This document shows, piece after piece, positions 39,113 to 45,954 of a stretch of 64,000 bases of DNA. The position numbers and the translations under genes were made by a program. Every line of letters begins with the position of its first letter. The first letter of the stretch is position 1. Under the pieces are notes generated by a model, which worked only from the letters and a program-made list of their open reading frames with translations, was not told the origin of the DNA and did no database searches. The stretch comes from Rhizobium aethiopicum (GTDB lineage Bacteria > Pseudomonadota > Alphaproteobacteria > Rhizobiales > Rhizobiaceae), in NCBI RefSeq assembly GCF_900094625.1, contig NZ_FMAJ01000001.1, positions 744,001 to 808,000 on the forward strand, written 5' to 3'.

Positions 39113-39503
39113 GGTCGGCCCTCCAAGCCTTGTGTTCAATGTTTTCCATCTCAAATCGTGGCCATGGGATCGCCCGCCGGAAGCGGTCGCGAGATTGCGA
39201 CGATCGGAATCGCACCGGCCGAAAGTAAAGACTTTCCCATCCCAAGATCTAACTAAGTCATATACCACGATAACTGAAGGTATGCCCTTCCGATTTCCGG
39301 CCTATTACGGCATTATTTTTACCCGATGAAAGAAGACGCAGCTGTCGCCAATCTCATGACCAGCGCCGCTAGCATGAAGAAGATATCGGCTCGCTGCGCG
39401 CCTGAAACTGCGCCATTTTGCCTATTTTTTAGGCGCACTGGTTCGTGCACATTTTTCAGGCGAACACCTTGCCAAAATTGCTGCAGCGCGTCAAAATATA
39501 CCA
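39113..39503. promoter_or_regulatory. Divergent control region of prx and nasT
   Basis: 391 bp between two divergent starts. Near nasT there is a small hairpin GCCTA/TAGGC (39420-39434), an inverted GCAC/GTGC pair with 6-bp spacing (39435-39450 region) and a direct repeat of the form TTTTTYAGGCG (39425-39435 and 39452-39462). No sigma-54 type box was found. A sigma-70 promoter could not be fixed. Confidence 0.45.
39425..39465 (+). promoter_or_regulatory. Direct repeat upstream of nasT
   Basis: Two copies with 27-bp period: TTTTTTAGGCGCAC (39425-39438) and TTTTTCAGGCGAAC (39452-39465). The second is found again, exactly and inverted, in the narK upstream region (41487-41500). Lies 39-79 bp before nasT. 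Confidence 0.5.
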
Positions 39504-40091
39504 ATGACGCATCGCGATCTGACAATTCTGGTAATCGACGAAAATGCTATTCGCGCCTCCATCATCGAGGAAGGACTGCGCGAGGCAGGGCATACGCGCG
39601 TCACCGTCGTACATGAGGTGAACGGCATCGCGCGGACGATTGAAACATTGATGCCCGACGTGATTATCATCGATATCGAAAATCCCAACCGCGACATGAT
39701 GGAACATCTTTTCCAACTGACGCGCACTGTCAGCCGCCCGATCGCGATGTTTGTCGATCGCTCCGATACGGCGTCGATCGAGGCCGCCGTCGAAGCCGGC
39801 GTCTCGGCCTATATTGTCGACGGATTAAAGAAGGAACGCGTCAAACCGATCCTCGATATGGCCGTCAGCCGTTTCAATGCTTTCAGCCGGCTGCAGCGGG
39901 AGCTTGCAGATGCCCGCTCGGCGCTTGAAGAACGCAAGCTCATTGAACGCGCTAAAGGCATTCTCATGAAGATGCGCGGCCTTTCCGAGGAAGAGGCCTT
40001 CGCCCTGCTGCGCCAGACGGCAATGAATGAAAAGAAGAAGATGTCGGAAATCGCCCAGAGCGTCGTCACCGCGGCGGGGCTTTTGATGTAA
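39504..40091 (+). CDS. nasT: Nitrate-responsive antiterminator NasT (ANTAR protein)
   Basis: RNA-binding regulator that lets transcription run through a terminator in the nitrate assimilation leader. It has 195 residues: a receiver-like domain (about 5-120, with Asp57 at the phosphoacceptor position), a coiled-coil linker (about 125-145) and an ANTAR domain (about 146-195, with the family core LIERAKGILMKMRGLSEEEAF). In Azotobacter, Paracoccus and Bradyrhizobium, NasT is held inactive by NasS and released by nitrate or nitrite. ATG at 39504; the ribosome site is weak. The nasS gene follows 34 bp downstream, and the putative RNA target lies just beyond it. Confidence 0.9.
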   Translation: MTHRDLTILVIDENAIRASIIEEGLREAGHTRVTVVHEVNGIARTIETLMPDVIIIDIENPNRDMMEHLFQLTRTVSRPIAMFVDRSDTASIEAAVEAGVSAYIVDGLKKERVKPILDMAVSRFNAFSRLQRELADARSALEERKLIERAKGILMKMRGLSEEEAFALLRQTAMNEKKKMSEIAQSVVTAAGLLM

Positions 40092-40125
40092 TGGCCGATA
40101 TTGCAAATTTCCGGAGGAAACCGGA

Positions 40126-41406
40126 GTGGATATGATGACGAAGACCGCCAATTCCGGCGGGCTGCCCTTGCCCGCACGTGTAAACAACGAAGGCGCGAAG
40201 GTGCTGCGGGCCGGATTCATTCCGCTTGTCGATGCATCGGTTCTGATTGCGGCGGCAGAATTCGGCTTTGCACGGAAAGAAGGCCTGACGCTCGATCTCG
40301 TCAAGGACGTCTCCTGGGCAAATGTTCGCGACCGCCTGGCGTTTCGCCAATTCGACATCGCCCATATGCTTTCGCCGATGCCCGTCGCGTCGATGCTCGG
40401 CCTCGGCTCCAACCCCTCGCCGACCATCACGCCATTCTCGCTGGGGCGCGGCGGCAATGCCATCACCCTGTCAGCTCGGCTCTTCGAGAGGATGCGCGAG
40501 GACGCCGGCTTGCCGGAAACGGCAGGTGCGCTCGACAATGCCCGCGCGCTGGCAAAGACACTGGCAGCAATGAAGGCGCGCGAAGAGCCGCTGGCGACCT
40601 TTGGGGTTACCTATCCTTTCTCTTCCCACAATTACGAATTCCGTTACTGGCTGGCGGCAGGCGGCATCGACCCCGACAAGGACGTCAAGCTCGTCGTCGT
40701 GCCGCCACCCATGACGTCCGACGCGCTGGCGGCCGGTGCGATCGACGGATTCTGCGTCGGCGCCCCGTGGAATATGGTTGCATCTGAGCGTGGCCTCGGC
40801 CGTATTGTCGCCGCCAAGCAGGATATTTGGCCCTCGGCGCCCGAAAAGGTGATCGGCATGCGGCCGGATTGGGCCGAAAGCCACCCCGAAACCGTGTCCA
40901 GGTTGGTCGTGGCGCTCGATGCGGCCGCGCGCTGGTGCGACCGGTCGGACAATCACGACGCGCTCGCGGCGGCCCTTGCCGATCCACGTTACATCGCCGC
41001 CCCGGTAAATATCATCCGCAGCGTCCTCGCCGGCGAATTCAACCTCGATGCCAGGAGCAATCGGCGCATCATTCCCGATTATTTCCAGTTCCATTCCGGC
41101 TTCGCCAATTATCCGAGGCCGAGCCACGCTCTGTGGATATACAGCCAGATGATCCGCTGGGGGCAGGCGCAGACCAGCCTCAACAAGGCGCGGGCCGCCA
41201 CCTCCGCCTATCGCCCGGATCTCTACCGCGCGGCTCTTGGCGACGATAACGCGCCTGTCGACGCCGATATTCGCGTCGAGGGCGGCGAAGAGGGCGACCG
41301 CTTCATGGATGGCAAGGTCTTCGATCCTGCAGAACTGCCGGATTATATCGCAGGCTTTGCCGTCAGGAGCGCCCTGCCCCTCATCTCCGGCAACGACGAT
41401 ATCTGA
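40126..41406 (+). CDS. nasS: Cytoplasmic nitrate sensor NasS
   Basis: Binds nitrate/nitrite and controls NasT. It is a 426-residue homologue of the NrtA/CmpA nitrate-binding proteins. The start is GTG at 40126, with GGAGG 8 nt upstream; two ATGs just after (40132, 40135) are too far from it. There is no signal peptide or lipobox, unlike transport-type NrtA, which supports the sensor role. Nearby family features include LRAGFIPLVDASVLIAAAE and TFGVTYPFSSHNYEFRYWL. No ABC transporter permease or ATPase gene follows, which also argues against a transport role. Confidence 0.88.
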   Translation: MDMMTKTANSGGLPLPARVNNEGAKVLRAGFIPLVDASVLIAAAEFGFARKEGLTLDLVKDVSWANVRDRLAFRQFDIAHMLSPMPVASMLGLGSNPSPTITPFSLGRGGNAITLSARLFERMREDAGLPETAGALDNARALAKTLAAMKAREEPLATFGVTYPFSSHNYEFRYWLAAGGIDPDKDVKLVVVPPPMTSDALAAGAIDGFCVGAPWNMVASERGLGRIVAAKQDIWPSAPEKVIGMRPDWAESHPETVSRLVVALDAAARWCDRSDNHDALAAALADPRYIAAPVNIIRSVLAGEFNLDARSNRRIIPDYFQFHSGFANYPRPSHALWIYSQMIRWGQAQTSLNKARAATSAYRPDLYRAALGDDNAPVDADIRVEGGEEGDRFMDGKVFDPAELPDYIAGFAVRSALPLISGNDDI

Positions 41407-41461
41407 TGGCGAGCCGGTCTGCACAAAACGCCAGCACCGATCGACGCCCACCCTATCGCGA

Positions 41462-41478
41462 CGCACAAAAGATTTGCA
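41462..41478 (+). promoter_or_regulatory. Possible NtrC binding site
   Basis: CGCACAAAAGATTTGCA, compared with the enteric NtrC consensus TGCACTAAAATGGTGCA, keeps the GCAC arm, the spacing and most of the TGCA arm. It lies about 90-105 bp upstream of the sigma-54 promoter, a usual enhancer distance. Only one candidate was seen. Confidence 0.35.
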
Positions 41479-41486
41479 TCTCCGCA

Positions 41487-41500
41487 GTTCGCCTGAAAAA
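41487..41500 (-). promoter_or_regulatory. Inverted copy of the nasT-upstream motif
   Basis: Read on the minus strand this is TTTTTCAGGCGAAC, identical over 14 bp to 39452-39465 upstream of nasT. It lies 66 bp before the -24 box of the narK promoter. Confidence 0.5.
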
Positions 41501-41536
41501 CGGGCAGAAGCAAAGTTCCCAGAAAAATGGTTTTAT

Positions 41537-41550
41537 TTCAACGCGTTGAA
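41537..41550. promoter_or_regulatory. 14-bp perfect palindrome near the sigma-54 promoter
   Basis: TTCAACGCGTTGAA, a perfect palindrome ending 15 bp before the -24 element. The position would suit a repressor or IHF-like co-regulator; identity unknown. Confidence 0.45.
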
Positions 41551-41565
41551 GCGACACTGAAAATC

Positions 41566-41581
41566 TGGCACGGTGTTTGCA
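41566..41581 (+). promoter_or_regulatory. Sigma-54 (RpoN) promoter of the nitrate operon
   Basis: TGGCACG-GTGT-TTGCA matches the RpoN consensus at all conserved bases; the GG (41567-41568) and GC (41579-41580) are 10 bp apart as required. It predicts a transcription start near 41592 and so a leader of about 300 nt before narK. Confidence 0.85.
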
Positions 41582-41748
41582 TTGCTAGTAGCGCACGGAT
41601 CAACGGCGATCGGCGCAGAATGAGCACGCAAGCGCTCCTAGAAGATACCGGATCACGGTGCGGCGTGAAGTAAGTCGTAGCGGATCAAAAGTTCAGCAAC
41701 CGGTATTCGGATTGCTCTGAATAGATAGGGCCGGAAGGCCAATGATTG

Positions 41749-41784
41749 GGCGCCCAACGGCGGGCGCCACCAGCAAAGCCGCTG
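41749..41784 (+). ncRNA. ANTAR-type dual-hexaloop leader RNA (NasT target)
   Basis: Two adjacent hairpins. P1 (41749-41768) has a perfect 7-bp stem GGCGCCC/GGGCGCC and the 6-nt loop AACGGC. P2 (41771-41784) has a 4-bp stem CAGC/GCTG and the 6-nt loop AAAGCC. Both loops have A at position 1 and G at position 4, the key bases of known ANTAR RNA targets. P2 uses the same bases (41775-41784) that form the 5' arm of the downstream terminator, so P2 and the terminator exclude each other. The linker (2 nt) is short and P2 is short. A third hairpin upstream (41692-41721) is possible but lacks A1/G4. Confidence 0.72.
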
Positions 41785-41841
41785 AACAGGATTTTTCGCG
41801 CGCCTCGTGCAAGCGCGTCCTGACCAGCGGCTTTTTGTTTT
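41775..41841 (+). terminator. Leader terminator (attenuator) of the nitrate operon
   Basis: Outer 10-bp perfect stem AAAGCCGCTG/CAGCGGCTTT (41775-41784, 41825-41834), a 2x2 internal loop, 5-bp stem CAGGA/TCCTG and inner 5-bp stem CGCGC/GCGCG, then TTTTTGTTTT (41832-41841). It lies about 180 nt into the leader and 48 bp before narK, with no gene upstream needing it, so it must act as an attenuator. Confidence 0.88.
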
Positions 41842-41889
41842 AACCCCCAGCAATGGATCGGCACGACCTTGTCGGGCCGCGGAGAAGCT

Positions 41890-43131
41890 ATGTCTGCCAT
41901 CGAGAAAGCGCAGCCCATGTCCGCCAGCGAACCAGCCAAAGCACTATGGATTTCCACAGTGGCCTTCACCCTCTGTTTTGCCGTCTGGACGATCTTCGCG
42001 ATCATTGGCATCCGCATCAAACAGGAACTCGGGTTGAACGAGGCCGAGTTCGGCCTGCTGATCGGCACCCCCGTGCTCACCGGTTCGGTGGTTCGAATCG
42101 TTCTCGGCATCTGGACGGGACGTTACGGTGGCCGTCTCGTTTATACGCTGACAATGCTTGCCGCCGCATTGGCGACTTTCCTGCTTTCCTATGCCCAAAC
42201 TTACACGCAGATGCTGATGGCCGGCCTCGGTGTCGGCCTTGCCGGCGGCTCCTTCGCGGTCGGTGTCGCCTATATCTCGCCTTTCTTCCCGGCCGAGAAG
42301 CAGGGAACGGCGCTCGGCATCTTCGGCGCCGGCAATGTCGGCGCGGCAGTGACCAAATTCGCGGCTCCGTTCGTGCTGATCGCATGGGGATGGCAGGCGG
42401 TTGCGCAGATCTGGGCCGTCGGCCTGGTGCTGATGGCCATCGTCTTCTGGTTCACAACTACAGATGATCCGGCCTTCCGTCTTCGCCGCGAACGCGGCGC
42501 CGCCTCGAAGAGTTTTGCCGAGGAATTCGCGCCGCTGCAGAACGTCCAGGTGTGGCGCTTCTCGCTCTATTATTTCTTCGCCTTCGGCGGCTTCGTCGCC
42601 CTGTCCCTGTGGCTGCCGCGCTATCTCGTCGGCGTCTACGGCTTCAACCTGGAAACGGCCGGCATGATCGCAGCCGCCTACTCGATCCCGGGCAGCATCT
42701 TCCGCGCCTTCGGCGGTGTGCTGTCGGACAAGAAAGGGGCGCGCAGCGTCATGTATGCGATGTTTGCCGTGTCGGCCGTCGCCACCCTCATCCTGTCGCT
42801 GCCGGCTTCGGCCATCACGCCTGTTATCTTCATCGCCGTTATCTTCGTGCTCGGCTTCTTCATGAGCCTCGGCAAGGCTGCCGTCTACAAGCACATTCCG
42901 GCCTATTACCCCGATAGTGTGGGCGCTGTCGGCGGCATCGTCGGGATGATGGGCGGTCTCGGCGGCTTCATTCTTCCGATCGCCTTCGGCCTCCTCAAGG
43001 ACATGACCGGCCTTTGGTCCAGCTGCTTCCTGCTGCTCTTCGCGATCGTGGCGATCTCGCTCATCTGGATGCATCTGTCCGTCAAGCAATTGTCGCGCCA
43101 AGGGCACTCTTCGCCCGTGGCAGCAACCTGA
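41890..43131 (+). CDS. narK: Nitrate/nitrite transporter, NNP family (NarK/NasA-type MFS)
   Basis: Imports nitrate, and possibly exchanges nitrite. ATG at 41890 follows GGAGAAGC; a TTG-initiated frame from 41869 is rejected. It has 413 residues and about 12 membrane helices. The two nitrate-signature regions are visible: GIFGAGNVGAAVTKFAAP (about 139-156) and GIVGMMGGLGGFILPIAFG (about 353-371). First gene after the attenuator and 17 bp before nirB. Confidence 0.92.
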   Translation: MSAIEKAQPMSASEPAKALWISTVAFTLCFAVWTIFAIIGIRIKQELGLNEAEFGLLIGTPVLTGSVVRIVLGIWTGRYGGRLVYTLTMLAAALATFLLSYAQTYTQMLMAGLGVGLAGGSFAVGVAYISPFFPAEKQGTALGIFGAGNVGAAVTKFAAPFVLIAWGWQAVAQIWAVGLVLMAIVFWFTTTDDPAFRLRRERGAASKSFAEEFAPLQNVQVWRFSLYYFFAFGGFVALSLWLPRYLVGVYGFNLETAGMIAAAYSIPGSIFRAFGGVLSDKKGARSVMYAMFAVSAVATLILSLPASAITPVIFIAVIFVLGFFMSLGKAAVYKHIPAYYPDSVGAVGGIVGMMGGLGGFILPIAFGLLKDMTGLWSSCFLLLFAIVAISLIWMHLSVKQLSRQGHSSPVAAT

Positions 43132-43148
43132 TCCAAGGACTGTAAAAT

Positions 43149-45599
43149 ATGACTGAAAAACTCGTTATCATCGGCAATGGCATGGCGCCCGGGCGCATGC
43201 TGGAGCACCTCTTCGAGCAGGCGCCGGGACGCTATGAAGTCACGATCTTCAACGCCGAGCCGCGCGTCAACTACGACCGCATCATGCTGTCGCCGGTTCT
43301 CTCCGGCGAAAAGGACTACGAGCAGATCATCATTCATGGTGACGGCTGGTACATCAAGCATGGCATCACCCTCTATAAGGGCCACAGGATCGTCAACATC
43401 GATCGCGCCGCCAAAACGGTCACCTCCGACCACGGCGTCACCGAAAGCTACGACAAGCTGGTGATCGCCACCGGTTCGGTGCCCTTCATCATCCCGGTTC
43501 CCGGCAAGGATCTGCCCGGCGTCATCACCTATCGCGACCTCGACGACGTGCAGGCAATGCTGCTCGCCGCACAGTCACGCGAGAAGGCCGTCGTCATCGG
43601 CGGCGGCCTCCTCGGCCTCGAAGCGGCGGCCGGTCTTGCCCAGCGCGGCATGGACGTCACCGTGCTGCACGTCATGCCGACGCTGATGGAGCGCCAGCTC
43701 GATCCGGCCGCCGGCTATCTCCTGCAAAAGGCGGTCGAGGAACGCGGCATCAAGGTTATTTGCAAGGCCAATACCAAGGCGATCGTCGGCAACGGCAAGG
43801 TCGAGGGCATCGAGCTCGATGACGGCCGCATCATTCCGGCAACGCTTGTGGTGATGGCCGTCGGCATTCGTCCCAGTGTCGGTCTGGCGAAGGATGCCGG
43901 CCTTGCAGTCAATCGCGGCATTGTCGTCGATGCCGGCATGCAGACCTCGGATGGCGATATCTTCGCGCTCGGCGAATGCGCCGAAGTTGGCGGCATGGTC
44001 TACGGCCTCGTCGCCCCGCTTTACGAGATGGCCCGTATCGCCGCTGCACATCTCTCCGGCGATCGTTCGCCGGCCTTCGTCCATGCGGACACGCCGACGA
44101 AACTGAAGGTCACCGGCATCGAGCTCTATTCGCTCGGTGATTTCGCCGATGGCGACGACCGCGAGGAGATCGTGCTGCGCGATGCCAGCGCCGGTGTCTA
44201 CAAACGCCTTGTGCTGAAGGACAACAAGATCATCGGCACCGTCCTTTACGGCGAAACCGCCGACGGCGCCTGGTTCAACGACCTGAAGAAAAAGGCGACC
44301 GATATTTCGGAGATGCGCGAGACGCTGATCTTCGGTCAGGCCTATCAAGGAGGGTCGCCGCTGGACCCTATGGCGGCCGTTGCAGCCTTGCCGGATGACG
44401 CGGAGATCTGTGGCTGCAACGGCGTATGCAAGGGAAAGATCACTTCGACGATCACGGGCAAGGGACTGACGTCGCTCGACGACGTGCGCGCCCATACGAA
44501 GGCGTCGGCCTCGTGCGGCTCCTGCACCGGTCTCGTCGAACAACTGATGGCACTGACGCTTGGCGACAGCTACAACCCGGCCGCCGTCCAGCCGATGTGC
44601 ACCTGCACCGAACTCGGCCATGACGACGTCCGCCGGCTGATCAAGGCGAAGGGGCTGAAGTCTATCCCTGCCGTCATGCAGGAGCTGGAATGGAAGACCT
44701 CCTGCGGCTGCGCCAAATGTCGGCCGGCGCTCAACTATTACCTCGTCTGCGACTGGCCGGACGAATATGCCGATGACTATCAGTCCCGTTTCATCAACGA
44801 GCGCGTACACGCCAACATTCAGAAGGACGGTACCTATTCGGTCGTGCCGCGCATGTGGGGCGGCGTTACCAATTCGAACGAGCTGCGCGCCATCGCCGAT
44901 GTCGTCGACAAGTTCGAGATCCCGATGGTGAAGGTGACGGGCGGCCAGCGCATCGACCTGCTCGGCATCGAGAAGGAAGACCTGCCCGCCGTCTGGGCCG
45001 ATCTCGGCAAAGCCGGCTTCGTCTCCGGCCAGGCCTATGCCAAGGGCCTGCGCACGGTAAAGACTTGTGTGGGTTCGGACTGGTGTCGCTTCGGTACTCA
45101 GGATTCCACCGGTCTCGGCATCCGCATCGAGAAATTCATGTGGGGCTCCTGGACGCCGGCCAAGCTGAAGATGGCCGTGTCCGGCTGCCCGCGCAATTGC
45201 GCCGAGGCAACCTGCAAGGATATCGGCGTCATTTGCGTCGATTCCGGTTTCGAAATCCACTTCGCCGGTGCGGCCGGTCTCGACATCAAGGGCACTGAGG
45301 TGCTCGGGCTTGTGAAGACCGAGGACGAGGCGCTGGAGCATATCGTGGCGCTGACGCAGATGTATCGCGAGCAGGCCCGTTACCTCGAGCGCATCTACAA
45401 ATGGGCCAAACGCATCGGCCTAGAGGAAATCCGCCGCCAGATCATGGACGATGCCGAGAAGCGCCAGGCCTATTACGGCCGTTTCGTCTTCTCCCAGAAA
45501 TTTGCCCAGGTCGACCCCTGGTCGGAGCGCGTCTCCGGCAAGGACAAGCATGAATTCAAGCCGATGGCGACGATCGGCTATCCGCAGGCAGCAGAGTAA
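43149..45599 (+). CDS. nirB: Assimilatory nitrite reductase, large subunit
   Basis: Reduces nitrite to ammonium with NAD(P)H. It has 816 residues: FAD-binding fold with the NirB-type motif IGNGMAPGR (about 7-15), NAD-binding VIGGGLLGLEAA (about 149-160), a BFD-like [2Fe-2S] region starting at CGCNGVC (about 421) and a second Cys-rich segment (CTCTELG, then CGCAKCRP). The C-terminal sulfite/nitrite reductase half has the siroheme-[4Fe-4S] cysteines TCVGSDWCRFG (about 639) and SGCPRNCAEATC (about 678). Operon order narK-nirB-nirD-nasA. Confidence 0.96.
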   Translation: MTEKLVIIGNGMAPGRMLEHLFEQAPGRYEVTIFNAEPRVNYDRIMLSPVLSGEKDYEQIIIHGDGWYIKHGITLYKGHRIVNIDRAAKTVTSDHGVTESYDKLVIATGSVPFIIPVPGKDLPGVITYRDLDDVQAMLLAAQSREKAVVIGGGLLGLEAAAGLAQRGMDVTVLHVMPTLMERQLDPAAGYLLQKAVEERGIKVICKANTKAIVGNGKVEGIELDDGRIIPATLVVMAVGIRPSVGLAKDAGLAVNRGIVVDAGMQTSDGDIFALGECAEVGGMVYGLVAPLYEMARIAAAHLSGDRSPAFVHADTPTKLKVTGIELYSLGDFADGDDREEIVLRDASAGVYKRLVLKDNKIIGTVLYGETADGAWFNDLKKKATDISEMRETLIFGQAYQGGSPLDPMAAVAALPDDAEICGCNGVCKGKITSTITGKGLTSLDDVRAHTKASASCGSCTGLVEQLMALTLGDSYNPAAVQPMCTCTELGHDDVRRLIKAKGLKSIPAVMQELEWKTSCGCAKCRPALNYYLVCDWPDEYADDYQSRFINERVHANIQKDGTYSVVPRMWGGVTNSNELRAIADVVDKFEIPMVKVTGGQRIDLLGIEKEDLPAVWADLGKAGFVSGQAYAKGLRTVKTCVGSDWCRFGTQDSTGLGIRIEKFMWGSWTPAKLKMAVSGCPRNCAEATCKDIGVICVDSGFEIHFAGAAGLDIKGTEVLGLVKTEDEALEHIVALTQMYREQARYLERIYKWAKRIGLEEIRRQIMDDAEKRQAYYGRFVFSQKFAQVDPWSERVSGKDKHEFKPMATIGYPQAAE

Positions 45600-45609
45600 G
45601 GAGATGGAC

Positions 45610-45954
45610 ATGAATTGGCCCAATGAAAACTGGCACCCGATCGGTGACATCTCCGACATCCCCTTGCGCGGGGCGCGTTGCGTGAAGACGCCGCAGGGCA
45701 AGATCGCTGTCTTCCGCACGGCGGAAAATGAGGTCTTCGCCATAGAGGACCACTGCCCGCACAAAGGCGGCCCGCTGTCCCAGGGCATCGTGCATGCCAA
45801 GGCAGTCACCTGCCCGCTGCACAACTGGGTGATCTCACTCGAAACCGGTAAGGCGCTCGGAGCCGACGAGGGCGCGGTGCGGACAATACCGGTCCGCAAT
45901 GAGGACGGCGCTCTCTTCATCGCGCTCGAAAGCCTGATGATGGCGGCGGAATAG
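45610..45954 (+). CDS. nirD: Nitrite reductase small subunit with intact Rieske site
   Basis: Small subunit of NirBD. The ATG at 45610 is preferred to 45604 because AGGAG (45599-45603) is correctly spaced only for the former. It has 114 residues with a Rieske fold; the cluster ligands are all present: Cys49-x-His51 (HCPHKGG) and Cys68-xx-His71 (TCPLHNW). In E. coli NirD these ligands are missing, so this belongs to the cluster-bearing branch. Its stop codon abuts the nasA start. Confidence 0.92.
   Translation: MNWPNENWHPIGDISDIPLRGARCVKTPQGKIAVFRTAENEVFAIEDHCPHKGGPLSQGIVHAKAVTCPLHNWVISLETGKALGADEGAVRTIPVRNEDGALFIALESLMMAAE

Noticed and set aside
39435..39450. NtrC site GCAC-N6-GTGC upstream of nasT
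   Set aside because: Spacing is 6 rather than 7; kept only as an inverted pair in the region note.
39470..39490. Possible sigma-54 promoter before nasT
   Set aside because: A TTGC is present, but there is no GG at the required distance.
41653..41668. Hairpin with a 6-nt loop (TCACG/CGTGA) considered as ANTAR P1
   Set aside because: The loop GTGCGG lacks A1 and G4; the hairpin at 41749-41768 fits far better and is adjacent to P2.
41692..41721. Imperfect stem TTCAG...CTGAA considered as ANTAR P1
   Set aside because: Needs bulges and has a 5- or 7-nt loop without A1/G4. It may be an additional leader structure.
41944..43107. 387-codon open frame on the minus strand
   Set aside because: Antisense to narK; composition is low-quality (runs of Glu, Asp, Arg).
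43575..45341. 588-codon open frame on the minus strand
   Set aside because: Antisense shadow of nirB; long antisense frames are expected in GC-rich coding DNA.
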